Assembly (NCBI GenBank): GCA_017961175.1
Contig: JAGCXV010000034.1
Location: forward strand, 1-64,000
Reading direction: 5' to 3'
Source of the DNA: Bacteroidales bacterium
GTDB lineage: Bacteria > Bacteroidota > Bacteroidia > Bacteroidales > UBA932
DNA length: 64,000 nucleotides
Shown here: in pieces, positions 26,715-36,180 of the stretch
How positions within the stretch are numbered: the stretch's first letter is position 1
How the letters are laid out: every line of letters starts with the position of its first letter
The notes under the pieces: generated by a model
The model's database searches: none
Seen by the model: only the letters and a program-made list of their open reading frames with translations
What the model was told of the DNA's origin: nothing
Program-made: the position numbers and the translations under genes

Positions 26715-28823
26715 CTAGTAGAATTTGTAACGCTGGTCAACCACGTCTGCGTCGTTGCACATTACCTGTGGCAGGACGTTGATGATTGAGTAAACGGCGT
26801 TGTCTGCCTTGTTCTGAGCGTCGCTTTCTGTATAGAAGGCTCCGATCTTGCTGTCTTTAATCTGGAAGTAGTAAACTCCCAGGCTTCCTACAGCGGGACC
26901 GACAACATTCTTATTACCCTCGGCACCGGCCTTTGCAATCTGTCCTATGAAGAGAGGATCAAGCTGCTGGCCAGATCTCAGAGAAGAGAAAGTAACGTCT
27001 TCGATGTTGCTTACGGTAGTGTTGAGCTTTTCTGCTATAGCCTCAAGGTCATTAAGCTCTCCAACCTTTGACTTGCAATCCTCGGCCATCTTCTGGACAG
27101 TCTTCTTTACTGTCAGATATTCCTTCAACTGAGGAGCCATCTCCTCGAGTGAAGCATATCCTGCAGGATGGATCTTCTTCAGGGCTGCAATCACGTAATA
27201 CTTGTTGCCTACGGTGATGATCTCTGAAATGTCTCCTTCCTTAGCGTCAAACAACCAGCGGGTTACCTCCTTCATATTGTCATAGCTTCCAATATTCTTG
27301 AGTCCGCCGATAAGGCCATTTGCAGGTACAAGATCAAGGTTGTTAGCCAAAGCGTAATCTTCCATCTTGGCAATGCTCTTTGCACTTGCGTCGATAACCT
27401 TTCCGGCCTCGGCGTAAATGTTGGAGAATGTCTCCTGGCTTGCGGTAGCGTTCCTTGAAAGAACAGCTATCTTAACCTTTCTTACAGGCTTTGTCTGCTG
27501 GTCTACCTTTACAAGTACAAGAGCTCCGTTGGCATCAGCCTTGAAGATATCTCCTGCCTTTGCGGTGAAGGCCTGCATAAAGCCCTGTGGAAGATGTGCA
27601 TAAACTATAGGCTCCGTAGCCCATCCGATAGTACCAGGCTCGCCACCCCTCTGTGCTGGAATGTACTGTGCGGCGAGAGCGGTAAAATCTGCTCCTCCCT
27701 TCAGTACGGCGATAAGGCTGTCAGCCATATTGTCGTCAGCGACAGGGATGTACTTCAGGAATACTGAATCAGGCCTGGAGGCAACCTCCATGATCTTTGC
27801 AGATACGAACTGATCGTCATAGTGCTGGATATCAAGGAAATCGCCAGCCTTCTTCTCTGCTGCGAAATCAGCAAGGATAGAAGAAACATCTTTCAGCTCC
27901 TCGCTCTTGAAGAACAGGTCGTTGAAAGGAGTGTCGGAATTCTTTGATATGAAAGCCTTCATATCGGTGTCCGGAAGGGTCTGGAACTCTTCGTTGAGCT
28001 TTTCGATCTCTTCCTGGGCAGCCTTTACATCCTTATCGGATGGCTCGATAGGCAGAACTACGATCTTTCCGTCTCTGGTCTCGAATTTCTTGAGAGCCGG
28101 GCGGATCTGCTCGTAATATTTCTTTATTTCATCATTGGAAACCTTGATTGTGGTGTCTCTTTCATATGACAAAGGGAGAATCACGAAATCAACATTGTAG
28201 GAATTGTTGTTCTCTGCGATATCACGGCGTACCTGAAGCTTGTTGGCAACGGTTCCCTTGGCGATCATTGCAGCGTACTTGGTGAACATTCTCTCCTGCA
28301 TCATGTTGTTTTCCAGATATCCCCAGTATGCGGCAAGCTGTCCTGTCTCGTCTGCATCTATGTTCTGGATGAAGTTCTGGAACTGGTCCTTGTTGAACTG
28401 TCCGTTCTGGTCCAGGAAAGCGGCCTCGTTTCTGAGTACCGGAGAAATGTCAACTCCGCCGCACATATCCTCTATTTCAGCCTCGCCGATTTTGATGCCG
28501 GCTCTCTCGCATGCAGGAATAAGGACATTGTCTGCAACATAACTGTTCCAGGCCTCGTTGTTTGCCCTCTCGCTTTCCTCTTCGCTGCTTCCTGTTCCGC
28601 CGCCGGTAAGCTTGGCGATGTTGTTGTAATATTCTACTCTTCTGCTGTATTCCTGCTGATTTATACTCTTTCCGGCGATCTTTCCAACATCATACTTGGA
28701 AGAGAACATGGACATCACCCTCTGGAGATCGTCCGGATTAACAATGAATGCCAGCAACGCAATCGCGATAACGATGGAAATAAAAACTCCCATCTTCTTA
28801 CGCATTTTCTCAAGAACTGCCAT
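26715..28823 (-). CDS. PpiD-like membrane-anchored peptidyl-prolyl isomerase
   Basis: 702 residues. One N-terminal transmembrane helix (about 12-27, VFISIVIAIALLAFIV) is followed by a SurA/PpiD-type N-terminal chaperone domain (VGKIAGKSINQQEYSRRVEYYNN) and a parvulin domain recognised by the stretch around ADFTALAAQY...RGGEPGTIGWA; a second, degenerate PPIase-like part follows. Such proteins help outer-membrane proteins fold after translocation. The location, facing an LptC/barrel operon, suits an envelope-biogenesis job. A probable promoter lies 58 bases upstream. Confidence 0.88.
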   Translation of the reverse strand: MAVLEKMRKKMGVFISIVIAIALLAFIVNPDDLQRVMSMFSSKYDVGKIAGKSINQQEYSRRVEYYNNIAKLTGGGTGSSEEESERANNEAWNSYVADNVLIPACERAGIKIGEAEIEDMCGGVDISPVLRNEAAFLDQNGQFNKDQFQNFIQNIDADETGQLAAYWGYLENNMMQERMFTKYAAMIAKGTVANKLQVRRDIAENNNSYNVDFVILPLSYERDTTIKVSNDEIKKYYEQIRPALKKFETRDGKIVVLPIEPSDKDVKAAQEEIEKLNEEFQTLPDTDMKAFISKNSDTPFNDLFFKSEELKDVSSILADFAAEKKAGDFLDIQHYDDQFVSAKIMEVASRPDSVFLKYIPVADDNMADSLIAVLKGGADFTALAAQYIPAQRGGEPGTIGWATEPIVYAHLPQGFMQAFTAKAGDIFKADANGALVLVKVDQQTKPVRKVKIAVLSRNATASQETFSNIYAEAGKVIDASAKSIAKMEDYALANNLDLVPANGLIGGLKNIGSYDNMKEVTRWLFDAKEGDISEIITVGNKYYVIAALKKIHPAGYASLEEMAPQLKEYLTVKKTVQKMAEDCKSKVGELNDLEAIAEKLNTTVSNIEDVTFSSLRSGQQLDPLFIGQIAKAGAEGNKNVVGPAVGSLGVYYFQIKDSKIGAFYTESDAQNKADNAVYSIINVLPQVMCNDADVVDQRYKFY

Positions 28824-28881
28824 ATATAAAAAATCTAAAATTTATCTAATAATGTTCCCGCGCCCGTGGGCACAAGGGCTA

Positions 28882-28889
28882 CAAAAGTA
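28882..28889 (-). promoter_or_regulatory. -7 promoter element of the PpiD-like gene
   Basis: Minus-strand TACTTTTG (plus CAAAAGTA), 58 bases before the start codon and just after the ychF stop. A small GCCC-GT-GGGC hairpin lies in the leader at 28862-28871. Confidence 0.4.
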
Positions 28890-28899
28890 TAAAAAAAAC

Positions 28900-30003
28900 C
28901 TAAACGTTGAACAGGAAGTGCATAATATCGCCGTCCTGGACCACATATTCCTTGCCTTCGGTGGCCAGTTTTCCGGCTGCGCGGCAGGCACTTTCACTTC
29001 CGTATTTGACGAAATCCTCGAACTTTATGACCTCTGCCCTGATGAATCCCTTCTCGAAATCGGAGTGGATGACACCTGCGGCCTGAGGAGCCTTGTCGCC
29101 CTTCTTGAAGGTCCAGGCGCGCACTTCCGGCTCTCCCTGGGTGAAGTAAGTCTGAAGCCCGAGCAGGCGGTAAGCGCTCTGAACCAGGCGCACAATTCCG
29201 CTTTCCTTAAGGCCCAGATCCTGCAGGAACATCATCTTGTCGTCATAGGATTCCATCTCAGCGATGTCTGACTCTATCTTTGCCGCGAGCACCAGTATCT
29301 CGGCACCCTCATCCTTGACAGCCTCTCTTACGGCATCCACATAAGCGTTACCCGTAGCCGCACTTGCCTCGTCCACGTTGCAGACATACATCACCGGCTT
29401 GGCTGTAAGCAGGAAAAGGCTCTTTGCCAGTTTGATATCTTCCTTGTTGTCGAAGACCACGCTGCGGGCGTTTTCTCCCCTTTCCAGCACAGCCTTGTAC
29501 TGCTCCAGCACGTTGCAAAGCTTCTGGGCTTCCTTATCCGCCCCCATCTTTGCCTGCTTTCCAACCTTTGCAAGGCGGTTTTCCACGGTCTCCAGATCCT
29601 TAAGCTGAAGCTCTGTATCTATGACTTCTTTATCACGGACAGGATCCACGCTTCCGTCCACGTGGGCTATGTTAGGGTCGTCGAAGCAGCGCAGCACGTG
29701 CAGGATGGCATCCGTTTCCCTGATATTTGCAAGGAATTGGTTTCCAAGACCTTCTCCACGGCTGGCTCCTTTTACCAGACCGGCGATGTCCACAATCTCC
29801 ACCGTTGCCGGAACCACATTTCTCGGATGAACCATCTCTACCAAAGTCTCCAGCCTCTTGTCCGGAACGGCAGTTGACCCTATCTGCGGATTGATCGTGC
29901 AGAACGGAAAATTGGCCGCCTCGGCCTTGGCTGAACTTATGCAATTGAAAAGCGTGCTCTTCCCAACATTCGGAAGACCCACTATGCCACATTTTACAGA
30001 CAT
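28900..30003 (-). CDS. ychF: Ribosome-associated ATPase YchF (Obg family)
   Basis: 367 residues. A TRAFAC P-loop protein that prefers ATP over GTP, binds ribosomes and is linked to oxidative-stress responses. Walker [10 protein letters not shown] is at about 8-16, [20 protein letters not shown] is the G3 region, the altered G4-type motif appears in the NVDEA stretch, and the C-terminal TGS-like domain contains [17 protein letters not shown] and ends [15 protein letters not shown]. Length is normal for the family. It stands alone, divergent from the nuclease/thyA/folA run. Confidence 0.97.
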   Translation of the reverse strand: MSVKCGIVGLPNVGKSTLFNCISSAKAEAANFPFCTINPQIGSTAVPDKRLETLVEMVHPRNVVPATVEIVDIAGLVKGASRGEGLGNQFLANIRETDAILHVLRCFDDPNIAHVDGSVDPVRDKEVIDTELQLKDLETVENRLAKVGKQAKMGADKEAQKLCNVLEQYKAVLERGENARSVVFDNKEDIKLAKSLFLLTAKPVMYVCNVDEASAATGNAYVDAVREAVKDEGAEILVLAAKIESDIAEMESYDDKMMFLQDLGLKESGIVRLVQSAYRLLGLQTYFTQGEPEVRAWTFKKGDKAPQAAGVIHSDFEKGFIRAEVIKFEDFVKYGSESACRAAGKLATEGKEYVVQDGDIMHFLFNV

Positions 30004-30025
30004 TTCTTTCTCTTTTAAAACCCTG

Positions 30026-30033
30026 CAAATTTA
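30026..30033 (-). promoter_or_regulatory. -7 promoter element of ychF
   Basis: Minus-strand TAAATTTG (plus CAAATTTA), 22 bases before the start codon. No convincing -33 TTTG. Confidence 0.5.
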
Positions 30034-30133
30034 GCAAAAAGAGACCTAAAGGAAAAAAGCTGGGGCGGACATGGTCAATTTTACCGTTTGGCATACGCCT
30101 CATTCTCTTCCCCGTTATTTTTACCCGCAAAAA

Positions 30134-31027
30134 ATGGAAAAACTCGCCGGCCTAGCCGCCCTTCTTGTAATGTTCTGGAACCTGGAAAATTTCTTTTACC
30201 CGGCCAAAGGAGAAACGATCCGGGAAAATCCCAAGACAGTTACCTGGAAACGTTTCCGTGCAAAAAGGGACCTGATTTCAAAAACCATAATCGCGATAAA
30301 AGACCGGAATGGGGATTATCCCTCCATCATCGGTTTCTGTGAAGTGGAAAACCTCAAGACCCTGAAAAACCTTATCTACGACACTCCGCTTTCCAGGCTC
30401 AATTACGGCATAATCCACAAAGATTCACCTGATTCCAGGGGAATAGACGCGGCTCTCCTGTATCGCAGGGAAGAAATCAAGGTTCTGGACACGGCTTTCC
30501 TCAGGATCCGTTCTTTCAGGACAAGGGATATACTTTATGCAAAGCTTTATTCACAATATATCAACGATACTGTTCATATCTATGTCAATCACTGGCCTTC
30601 AAAATTAGGCGGAGAGAAGAAATCTGCCCCCAAAAGATTGGAAGCGTCTAACCTCCTGAACTCTCACCTTGATTCCATACAAACCGCAAATCCAAAGGCT
30701 CTGATCGTTGCGATGGGGGATTTCAACGACAGTCCACATCCCCACGAATCCCTTGAAAACCTGTCGCTGAGGCTGAAAGATTCCCTTAAGAAAGAAAAAG
30801 CTTCAATCTCCGGAACCCACAAGTACAAAGGACGTTGGGAGATGCTGGACCAGTTTCTTGTATCAAAAGGCATGAATGCAGATATTCAAATCCTTACATT
30901 CCCGCACCTTCTTCAGACAGACAAGAAATATCTAGGGGAAAAGACAAAAAGAACATTTATCGGCCCACGCTTCAACGCCGGCGCATCCGACCACCTCCCA
31001 ATCCTGTTGAAGGTGCAGATAAAATGA
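30134..31027 (+). CDS. Endonuclease/exonuclease/phosphatase-family protein
   Basis: 297 residues from the MEKLAGL start, chosen because the core strand MFWNLENFF follows directly; an ATG at 30071 would add 21 residues of low-complexity lead. EEP-fold motifs are seen: GFCEVENL (metal-binding Glu), NHWPSKLGG (catalytic His region), GDFNDSP and the terminal SDHLPILL (Asp-His pair). The substrate could be DNA, a phospholipid or an inositol phosphate. In Bacteroidales such genes are often called endonuclease, but the sequence does not decide. Its stop overlaps an upstream in-frame ATG of thyA. Confidence 0.82.
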   Translation: MEKLAGLAALLVMFWNLENFFYPAKGETIRENPKTVTWKRFRAKRDLISKTIIAIKDRNGDYPSIIGFCEVENLKTLKNLIYDTPLSRLNYGIIHKDSPDSRGIDAALLYRREEIKVLDTAFLRIRSFRTRDILYAKLYSQYINDTVHIYVNHWPSKLGGEKKSAPKRLEASNLLNSHLDSIQTANPKALIVAMGDFNDSPHPHESLENLSLRLKDSLKKEKASISGTHKYKGRWEMLDQFLVSKGMNADIQILTFPHLLQTDKKYLGEKTKRTFIGPRFNAGASDHLPILLKVQIK

Positions 31028-31028
31028 G

Positions 31029-31036
31029 TAAATTTG
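31029..31036 (+). promoter_or_regulatory. Promoter of thyA (-7 element with -33 TTG)
   Basis: TAAATTTG ends 5 bases before the ATG at 31042. A TTG at 31006-31008 lies 20 bp upstream of the box, the preferred spacing. The transcript would begin at or almost at the start codon. Confidence 0.55.
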
Positions 31037-31041
31037 TGCGT

Positions 31042-31836
31042 ATGAAGCAATATTTGGATTTACTCAGGAAGATAATGGATGAAGGTGTGGTTAAGAAAGA
31101 CCGCACCGGAGTGGGGACAAAAAGCATCTTCGGACATCAGATGAGATTTGATCTCAACGATGGATTTCCTCTGCTTACCACAAAGAAAGTCCATTTGAAA
31201 TCAATCATATACGAGCTTTTGTGGTTTATCAACGGAGATACCAACATCAAATATCTCAAGGATCACGGGGTCAGCATCTGGGACGAGTGGGCTGACGAAA
31301 ACGGAGAGCTCGGTCCGGTGTATGGTGCTCAGTGGAGAAGATGGGATTGCGGAAACGGCCAGACCATAGACCAGCTCCAGAACGTGATGGATACCCTGAA
31401 GAACAATCCCGATTCCCGCCGAATCATCATCTCTTCCTGGAACGTTGCACAGATAGACAGGATGGCCCTTCCTCCTTGCCACTCCCTGTTCCAGTTCTAT
31501 GTTGCCGACAATAAACTTTCCTGCCAGCTGTATCAGAGAAGCGCGGACACTTTCCTGGGTGTTCCGTTCAACATCGCATCCTACGCATTGCTTACGATGA
31601 TGATTGCAAAAGTGATGCATTTCGAGCTCGGAGATTTCATCCACACCACAGGAGACACCCATATCTATCTCAATCATTTCGAGCAGGTTAAGGAACAACT
31701 TTCCAGAACCCCGCGCCCGCTTCCGAAGATGCTTATACACGGAGACCGGAAAGACATTTTCTCCTTCAATTACGAAGATTTCGAACTCGTGGGATACGAT
31801 CCTTATCCTGCAATTAAAGCTCCTGTTGCCGTATGA
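31042..31836 (+). CDS. thyA: Thymidylate synthase
   Basis: 264 residues, exactly the length of the E. coli enzyme when started at MKQYLDLL. An in-frame ATG at 31024 would add six residues, but the promoter box overlaps it, which favours 31042. The enzyme makes dTMP from dUMP using methylene-tetrahydrofolate. The catalytic cysteine lies in [10 protein letters not shown]. Also seen: the folate/dUMP motif [26 protein letters not shown] and HIYLNH. The dihydrofolate released is recycled by the folA product, whose gene overlaps the thyA stop by four bases (ATGA). Confidence 0.98.
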   Translation: MKQYLDLLRKIMDEGVVKKDRTGVGTKSIFGHQMRFDLNDGFPLLTTKKVHLKSIIYELLWFINGDTNIKYLKDHGVSIWDEWADENGELGPVYGAQWRRWDCGNGQTIDQLQNVMDTLKNNPDSRRIIISSWNVAQIDRMALPPCHSLFQFYVADNKLSCQLYQRSADTFLGVPFNIASYALLTMMIAKVMHFELGDFIHTTGDTHIYLNHFEQVKEQLSRTPRPLPKMLIHGDRKDIFSFNYEDFELVGYDPYPAIKAPVAV

Positions 31837-32333
31837 TTTCAATTATCGCAGCAGTGGCGGAAAATGGTGCCATCGGAAGAAAAAACAGCCTTCTCTGGCA
31901 TATTAGCGAAGACCTTAAATACTTCAAGAAGGTTACGCTTGGCCATCCTGTGATAATGGGAAGAAAAACCTTCGAGAGCATCGGGCGCCCGCTTCCGGGA
32001 AGAAAGAATATAGTGGTTTCCAAATCCGCCGGTTTCAACCATCCTGCCGTAGAAAAAGCAGAAGATCTTGAAGAACTGCTCAAATCGCTGAGGAGAAAAA
32101 GAAAGGAAGAATATTTTGTAATAGGGGGTGCAAGCATTTATGCCTCGGCGATGCAATATGCTCACAGATTGTATATTACAAGGATCTATTCCAAGGCTGA
32201 AGATGCAGATGCCTTCTTCCCTGAAATTGATGAAAAGACCTGGACCGTCCTTGAAAAATCATCCGTTCTTCACGATGAAGAAAACAATATAGATTTTCAG
32301 TTTATCGTTTATGGCAGAAAAGCAAAGAGATAG
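31833..32333 (+). CDS. folA: Dihydrofolate reductase
   Basis: 166 residues. It reduces dihydrofolate to tetrahydrofolate with NADPH. Characteristic segments are [28 protein letters not shown] (the acidic catalytic residue lies in the SED stretch), [18 protein letters not shown] (NADPH site) and [15 protein letters not shown]. The start overlaps thyA by four bases, the usual folate/thymidylate coupling. The following transporter gene begins 23 bases before the folA stop. Confidence 0.98.
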   Translation: MISIIAAVAENGAIGRKNSLLWHISEDLKYFKKVTLGHPVIMGRKTFESIGRPLPGRKNIVVSKSAGFNHPAVEKAEDLEELLKSLRRKRKEEYFVIGGASIYASAMQYAHRLYITRIYSKAEDADAFFPEIDEKTWTVLEKSSVLHDEENNIDFQFIVYGRKAKR

Positions 32334-33660
32334 TTTCAGGAGCAATCTGGGTGTCATTCTGGCTCTGGTAGGATCCGCTATCGGACTGGGCAACCTGTGG
32401 AGGTTCCCGTATTTGGTCGGAACAAACGGAGGCGCAGCGTTCATCATCATTTATCTTCTGTGCATAGTTTTTCTGTGCATGCCTATCATGGTGTGCGAGT
32501 TCGTGATAGGAAGAAGAAGCCAGGCAAATACATTCGGAGCGTTTAAGAAACTTGCTCCCGGCACTGCCTGGAAACATACAGGAACGCTGGCTGTAATTAC
32601 TTGTGTGATACTGCTTTCGTTCTATGTTGTGGTGGGCGGATGGACTATAGACTATTTCATAAAATCAGTCGGGATGTTTTTTACATCCACCACTGATTTT
32701 TCCGCCGAATTCAACAAAATGGTTTCGTCCCCGACGGAGAATGTCTTCTTTACGGTGCTGTTCCTCTTATGTACCGCCGGAGTCATAGTTGCGGGGGTAA
32801 GAAACGGTATAGAGAAAACAAACAAATATCTTATGAGCGCCCTGGCCGTGCTGATTGTTTTCATAATGGTCTATTCAATGACTCTTCCTGGAGCAAAGCA
32901 TGGTCTGAACTTTCTCTTCAAACCGGATTTTTCAAAGGTTACCTTCAGAACTGTACTCAGTGCTCTAGGCCAGGGATTCCTAAGCCTTAGCATCGGATGC
33001 GGAGCAATTATCACATACGCATCATACGCTAACAAGAAAGACAACCTGTTGAAAACCACTACAGTTACAACACTGTCAGATACGATGTTCGCCCTGATTG
33101 CCGGTATGGCAATCCTGCCAGCCGTATTCTCTGCGGGAATGGATCCGAGCGAAGGTGCGGGACTGGCTTTCATTTCCCTTCCATACATTTTTGAAGGCAT
33201 GTCTTTCGGAAGGGTACTGTCCATATTCTTCTACTTCATTCTATTTGCCGCGGCCCTTTCATCATCGATTTCCCTTATGGAAACGGTTGTGGCTTTCCTC
33301 AAGGAAGAATTCCAAAGCAGCCGCTTCAAGGCAATGCTTATAACCTTGGGCGTTACCGTAATATTTGCCGTATTCTGCGCCCTGAGTTTCGGTATCCTTT
33401 CCGGCTTCAAGATACTGGGGTTCACATTCTTCGATCTGTTTGACTATGTGTCTTCCAACATCTGTCTGGCCACCTGCGCCCTTCTGGTTTCGTTATTTGC
33501 CGGATGGAAAATCAAGAAGGAAGATTTCTATGACGAGATAACCAGCGGCGGCAAATACAAAATCCCGAAGTGGAGTCTTTGCGCACTTCGGGTATTTGTA
33601 AGATATGTCGCCCCAATAATTGTCGCGATAATAATAATCAACTCCCTTATAGGACTTTAA
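32311..33660 (+). CDS. Sodium-dependent transporter, neurotransmitter:sodium symporter (SNF) family
   Basis: 449 residues with about 11 membrane helices. The family signature is clear in helix 1: NLGVILALVGSAIGLGNLWRFPYLVGTNGGAAF, containing the Na+ and substrate site. Further signs are the YYVVVGGW helix 3 and GQGFLSLSIGCGAIITYASY. It takes up an amino acid or similar solute with Na+; the substrate cannot be told. It overlaps folA by 23 bases. Its stop codon shares the four bases TTAA with the stop of the convergent yfhO-like gene. Confidence 0.93.
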   Translation: MAEKQRDSFRSNLGVILALVGSAIGLGNLWRFPYLVGTNGGAAFIIIYLLCIVFLCMPIMVCEFVIGRRSQANTFGAFKKLAPGTAWKHTGTLAVITCVILLSFYVVVGGWTIDYFIKSVGMFFTSTTDFSAEFNKMVSSPTENVFFTVLFLLCTAGVIVAGVRNGIEKTNKYLMSALAVLIVFIMVYSMTLPGAKHGLNFLFKPDFSKVTFRTVLSALGQGFLSLSIGCGAIITYASYANKKDNLLKTTTVTTLSDTMFALIAGMAILPAVFSAGMDPSEGAGLAFISLPYIFEGMSFGRVLSIFFYFILFAAALSSSISLMETVVAFLKEEFQSSRFKAMLITLGVTVIFAVFCALSFGILSGFKILGFTFFDLFDYVSSNICLATCALLVSLFAGWKIKKEDFYDEITSGGKYKIPKWSLCALRVFVRYVAPIIVAIIIINSLIGL

Positions 33661-36179
33661 TCTTCAGGCTTCTTTCTCAGCGATAGTGCCACTGCTGCAA
33701 CCAGCAGTAAGACAAGCAGTATGGAAGCTATAAGAGAGTATTTTTCTCCCTTTATGAAGCTTTCCGGCTGGAAGGTGAATGTTATGTCTCCGTCTCCTGC
33801 AGGAAGAAGAACTCCTCTTAGTATCCAGTTGGCGCGGAAGATGTCAAGGTCTTTTCCATTGAGAGTAGCTTTCCATCCAGGATAGTAAACCTCGGAGAAA
33901 ATTGCAGCCTGTGGAGTTGCACTGGAATAATGATAGGTAAGCTTGTTAGGAGCGTAGCTTGTCAGGTTGATGGAAGCAAAGTCATTTGCAACGGTTGCAA
34001 CCATTGTGCTGTCCATTTTCATTTCTCCGCGATGAATGTCTTTCAGGCCCGGATTCTTTTCAATGAAATCTTTGCTTACAACAGCCTGCTGTCTTGGATC
34101 GATGTCCTTGAGTTTTGCGATCTCATCATCTGCGTTCCCAGCCTCGACGATATTGCTTGCAAACCAGCAGTTACCTTGTGCATAAGGGTTTACAAGCGGA
34201 GCCATATCTTGATTGAAAATGAAGTAACGTGTGTTGAGCATGCTGAGAACCGGATGATATGTAATGGCCGCAGACGCTTCTTCGTAAGTTGAAGCGTCCT
34301 TGATGTCAGCAATCACACCGTTCATTTCCGTACGTATGTAACGGTCTATCAGATCCTGGTATCTCTGCATCTTTGCAGGAGAGTATCCGCCGATAGTTTT
34401 ATGGTGGTAACTGATGTAGGCGTTGTTGAAAGGATCCACGGAAAGATCAAGCACGCGAAAGTCCGGATCCTTGTCATACTCGTGGATGTATTGGTCTACA
34501 AATCTTTCATTTAGAACGGATGTGAATTCCTTGTCGGTGACAAAATCCTTCTCAGAAAGATAGCGCTTGTCAATTGTCCAGAGATCTATCAGCGCGAGCA
34601 CGATCAAAGACGCATACAGCCATCCTTTCTTTATCTTCTTTGATATGGCAAGAAGCAGGGCTCCGGCGGCAAGCAGGACAAACACCAGACTTCTGAAAGC
34701 ATCACCTCTGAGAAGGCTGATTCTGTCCGCCTGTAAAGATGATGCAATTTCTCCCGGCATCTGTCCGTCATAAGGGCTGGAAAAGCTGCCCGCAATGGAA
34801 GGAATAAGCGCAAACAAAGCGGCAAATCCACCGGTGATAACCGTTGCCCACATAAGGCCTTTTTTTGCCTTCTCTTTATCCATGTTTATAAGGCGGTCTA
34901 CAGCCAGGATTCCGAGTACCGGAACGGTCACCTGAAGTATGACCAGAATCATGGAAACCGTCCTGAATTTATTGTACATCGGAGCGTACTCGAAGAAGAA
35001 CTTTGTAGGGGCCATGAAATGGTATCCCCAGGACAGGATTACAGCCAGTGCGCTCACCCCTACGATCCACCATTTGAGACCTCCTTTTACAGTGAACAAT
35101 CCAAGCACAAAAAGGAAGATGAAAACAGCCCCAAGATACATAGGTCCGGCGGTGAATGCCTGAGGCCCCCAGTACAGCGGAAGGTTCTGTACGGCCTTCT
35201 CCGCCTCCCTGGCCGGGTAGTTGTATTTTTGGGTAAGGGTTTTGTAGGTTTCAGACGAGGATGTGAGGGGTCCGTTGGAGGCTCCGCCGTTGAAATCCGG
35301 TATGAAAAGGTTAGGAGTCTCCTCAATTCCGTAAGACCACTGGGTGGCATACTCAATATCCAGACCTTCACGGGTTTTGGTGCCGTTGTCCGCCCCCTTG
35401 TCCGCCCCTGCGGACAGCTCGGTTCCGCCCCTCATCGTATGTTTTCCGTACTCATAGGTAGGCCAGAGATGATTGGTGTTGGCGGCTATTCCCAGAAGCC
35501 CGGCAACCAGAACCGCCACGGAAGTTTTCAGGAATTTTCCAAAGTTTTTTTCCTTGATGGCCTTGCAGAATTGCCATATAGCAAAGCCCAAAACTATCAG
35601 TGCAAGATAGTATGTAATCTGTGGGTGGTTGGCCTTGATCTGGAAGCTCAGCGCAAGGCCGAAAAACGCTGCTCCGAGAAGCCAGTTTTTACGGTATGCG
35701 AATACCAGTGAAGCGACCACCCAAGGCATGAATGCGATGGCCACCATTTTGGTGTTGTGACCCACCTGGATTATCTGCATATTGTAGGAGCAGAAAGCAA
35801 CCCCGATTGCACCTAAAATAGCAAGCCAGATATTGACTCCGAAAGCAAGGAACATAAGGAATGCTCCGACCATGCAAATGATGAGATAACTTGCCGGTCT
35901 CTGACCTACAAACAAAGCATCATAAATGTACTTTGTTACATCTCCGTGATAGATGACAGAAATGGTTGTTGCGGGCATGCCGGAAAACATGGAATTTGTC
36001 CAGTAAGTAGGATCGTCCGGATGAGACTCGTTCCACTCCACGATCTCACGGCTCATTCCCTTCCAGGAAGAAATATCACTCTGGTTAACAACCTTTCCAC
36101 TCAAAGTATATGGCGCGTACGCGTATCCGACAATTATAAATGCCACGATAGCAAGTACATACGGAAGCACTTTCTTCAT
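33657..36179 (-). CDS. YfhO-family polytopic membrane protein
   Basis: 840 residues. Hydrophobic helices start at residue 4 (VLPYVLAIVAFIIVGYAY) and continue through the first ~530 residues. A large outside domain follows (about 550-800), then a final helix (YSLIASILLVLLLVAAVALSL) and RKKPED tail. An early WKGMSREIVEWNESHPDDPTYWTNSMFSGMPA loop and the C-terminal YSSATPQAAIFSEVYYPGWKATLNGK match Bacteroidota YfhO proteins. Members resemble membrane glycosyltransferases that modify teichoic acid or other surface glycans. It lies one base after a glycosyltransferase gene, which supports a surface-glycan role. Confidence 0.88.
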   Translation of the reverse strand: MKKVLPYVLAIVAFIIVGYAYAPYTLSGKVVNQSDISSWKGMSREIVEWNESHPDDPTYWTNSMFSGMPATTISVIYHGDVTKYIYDALFVGQRPASYLIICMVGAFLMFLAFGVNIWLAILGAIGVAFCSYNMQIIQVGHNTKMVAIAFMPWVVASLVFAYRKNWLLGAAFFGLALSFQIKANHPQITYYLALIVLGFAIWQFCKAIKEKNFGKFLKTSVAVLVAGLLGIAANTNHLWPTYEYGKHTMRGGTELSAGADKGADNGTKTREGLDIEYATQWSYGIEETPNLFIPDFNGGASNGPLTSSSETYKTLTQKYNYPAREAEKAVQNLPLYWGPQAFTAGPMYLGAVFIFLFVLGLFTVKGGLKWWIVGVSALAVILSWGYHFMAPTKFFFEYAPMYNKFRTVSMILVILQVTVPVLGILAVDRLINMDKEKAKKGLMWATVITGGFAALFALIPSIAGSFSSPYDGQMPGEIASSLQADRISLLRGDAFRSLVFVLLAAGALLLAISKKIKKGWLYASLIVLALIDLWTIDKRYLSEKDFVTDKEFTSVLNERFVDQYIHEYDKDPDFRVLDLSVDPFNNAYISYHHKTIGGYSPAKMQRYQDLIDRYIRTEMNGVIADIKDASTYEEASAAITYHPVLSMLNTRYFIFNQDMAPLVNPYAQGNCWFASNIVEAGNADDEIAKLKDIDPRQQAVVSKDFIEKNPGLKDIHRGEMKMDSTMVATVANDFASINLTSYAPNKLTYHYSSATPQAAIFSEVYYPGWKATLNGKDLDIFRANWILRGVLLPAGDGDITFTFQPESFIKGEKYSLIASILLVLLLVAAVALSLRKKPED

Positions 36180-36180
36180 T

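Noticed and set aside
28862..28871. GCCC-GT-GGGC hairpin as a terminator for ychF
   Set aside because: The T-rich run comes before the hairpin on the minus strand, not after it, so it does not fit an intrinsic terminator.
30835..31041. Longer thyA start
   Set aside because: It lies inside the nuclease gene in another frame; starting at 31042 gives exactly the standard 264 residues and follows the promoter box.
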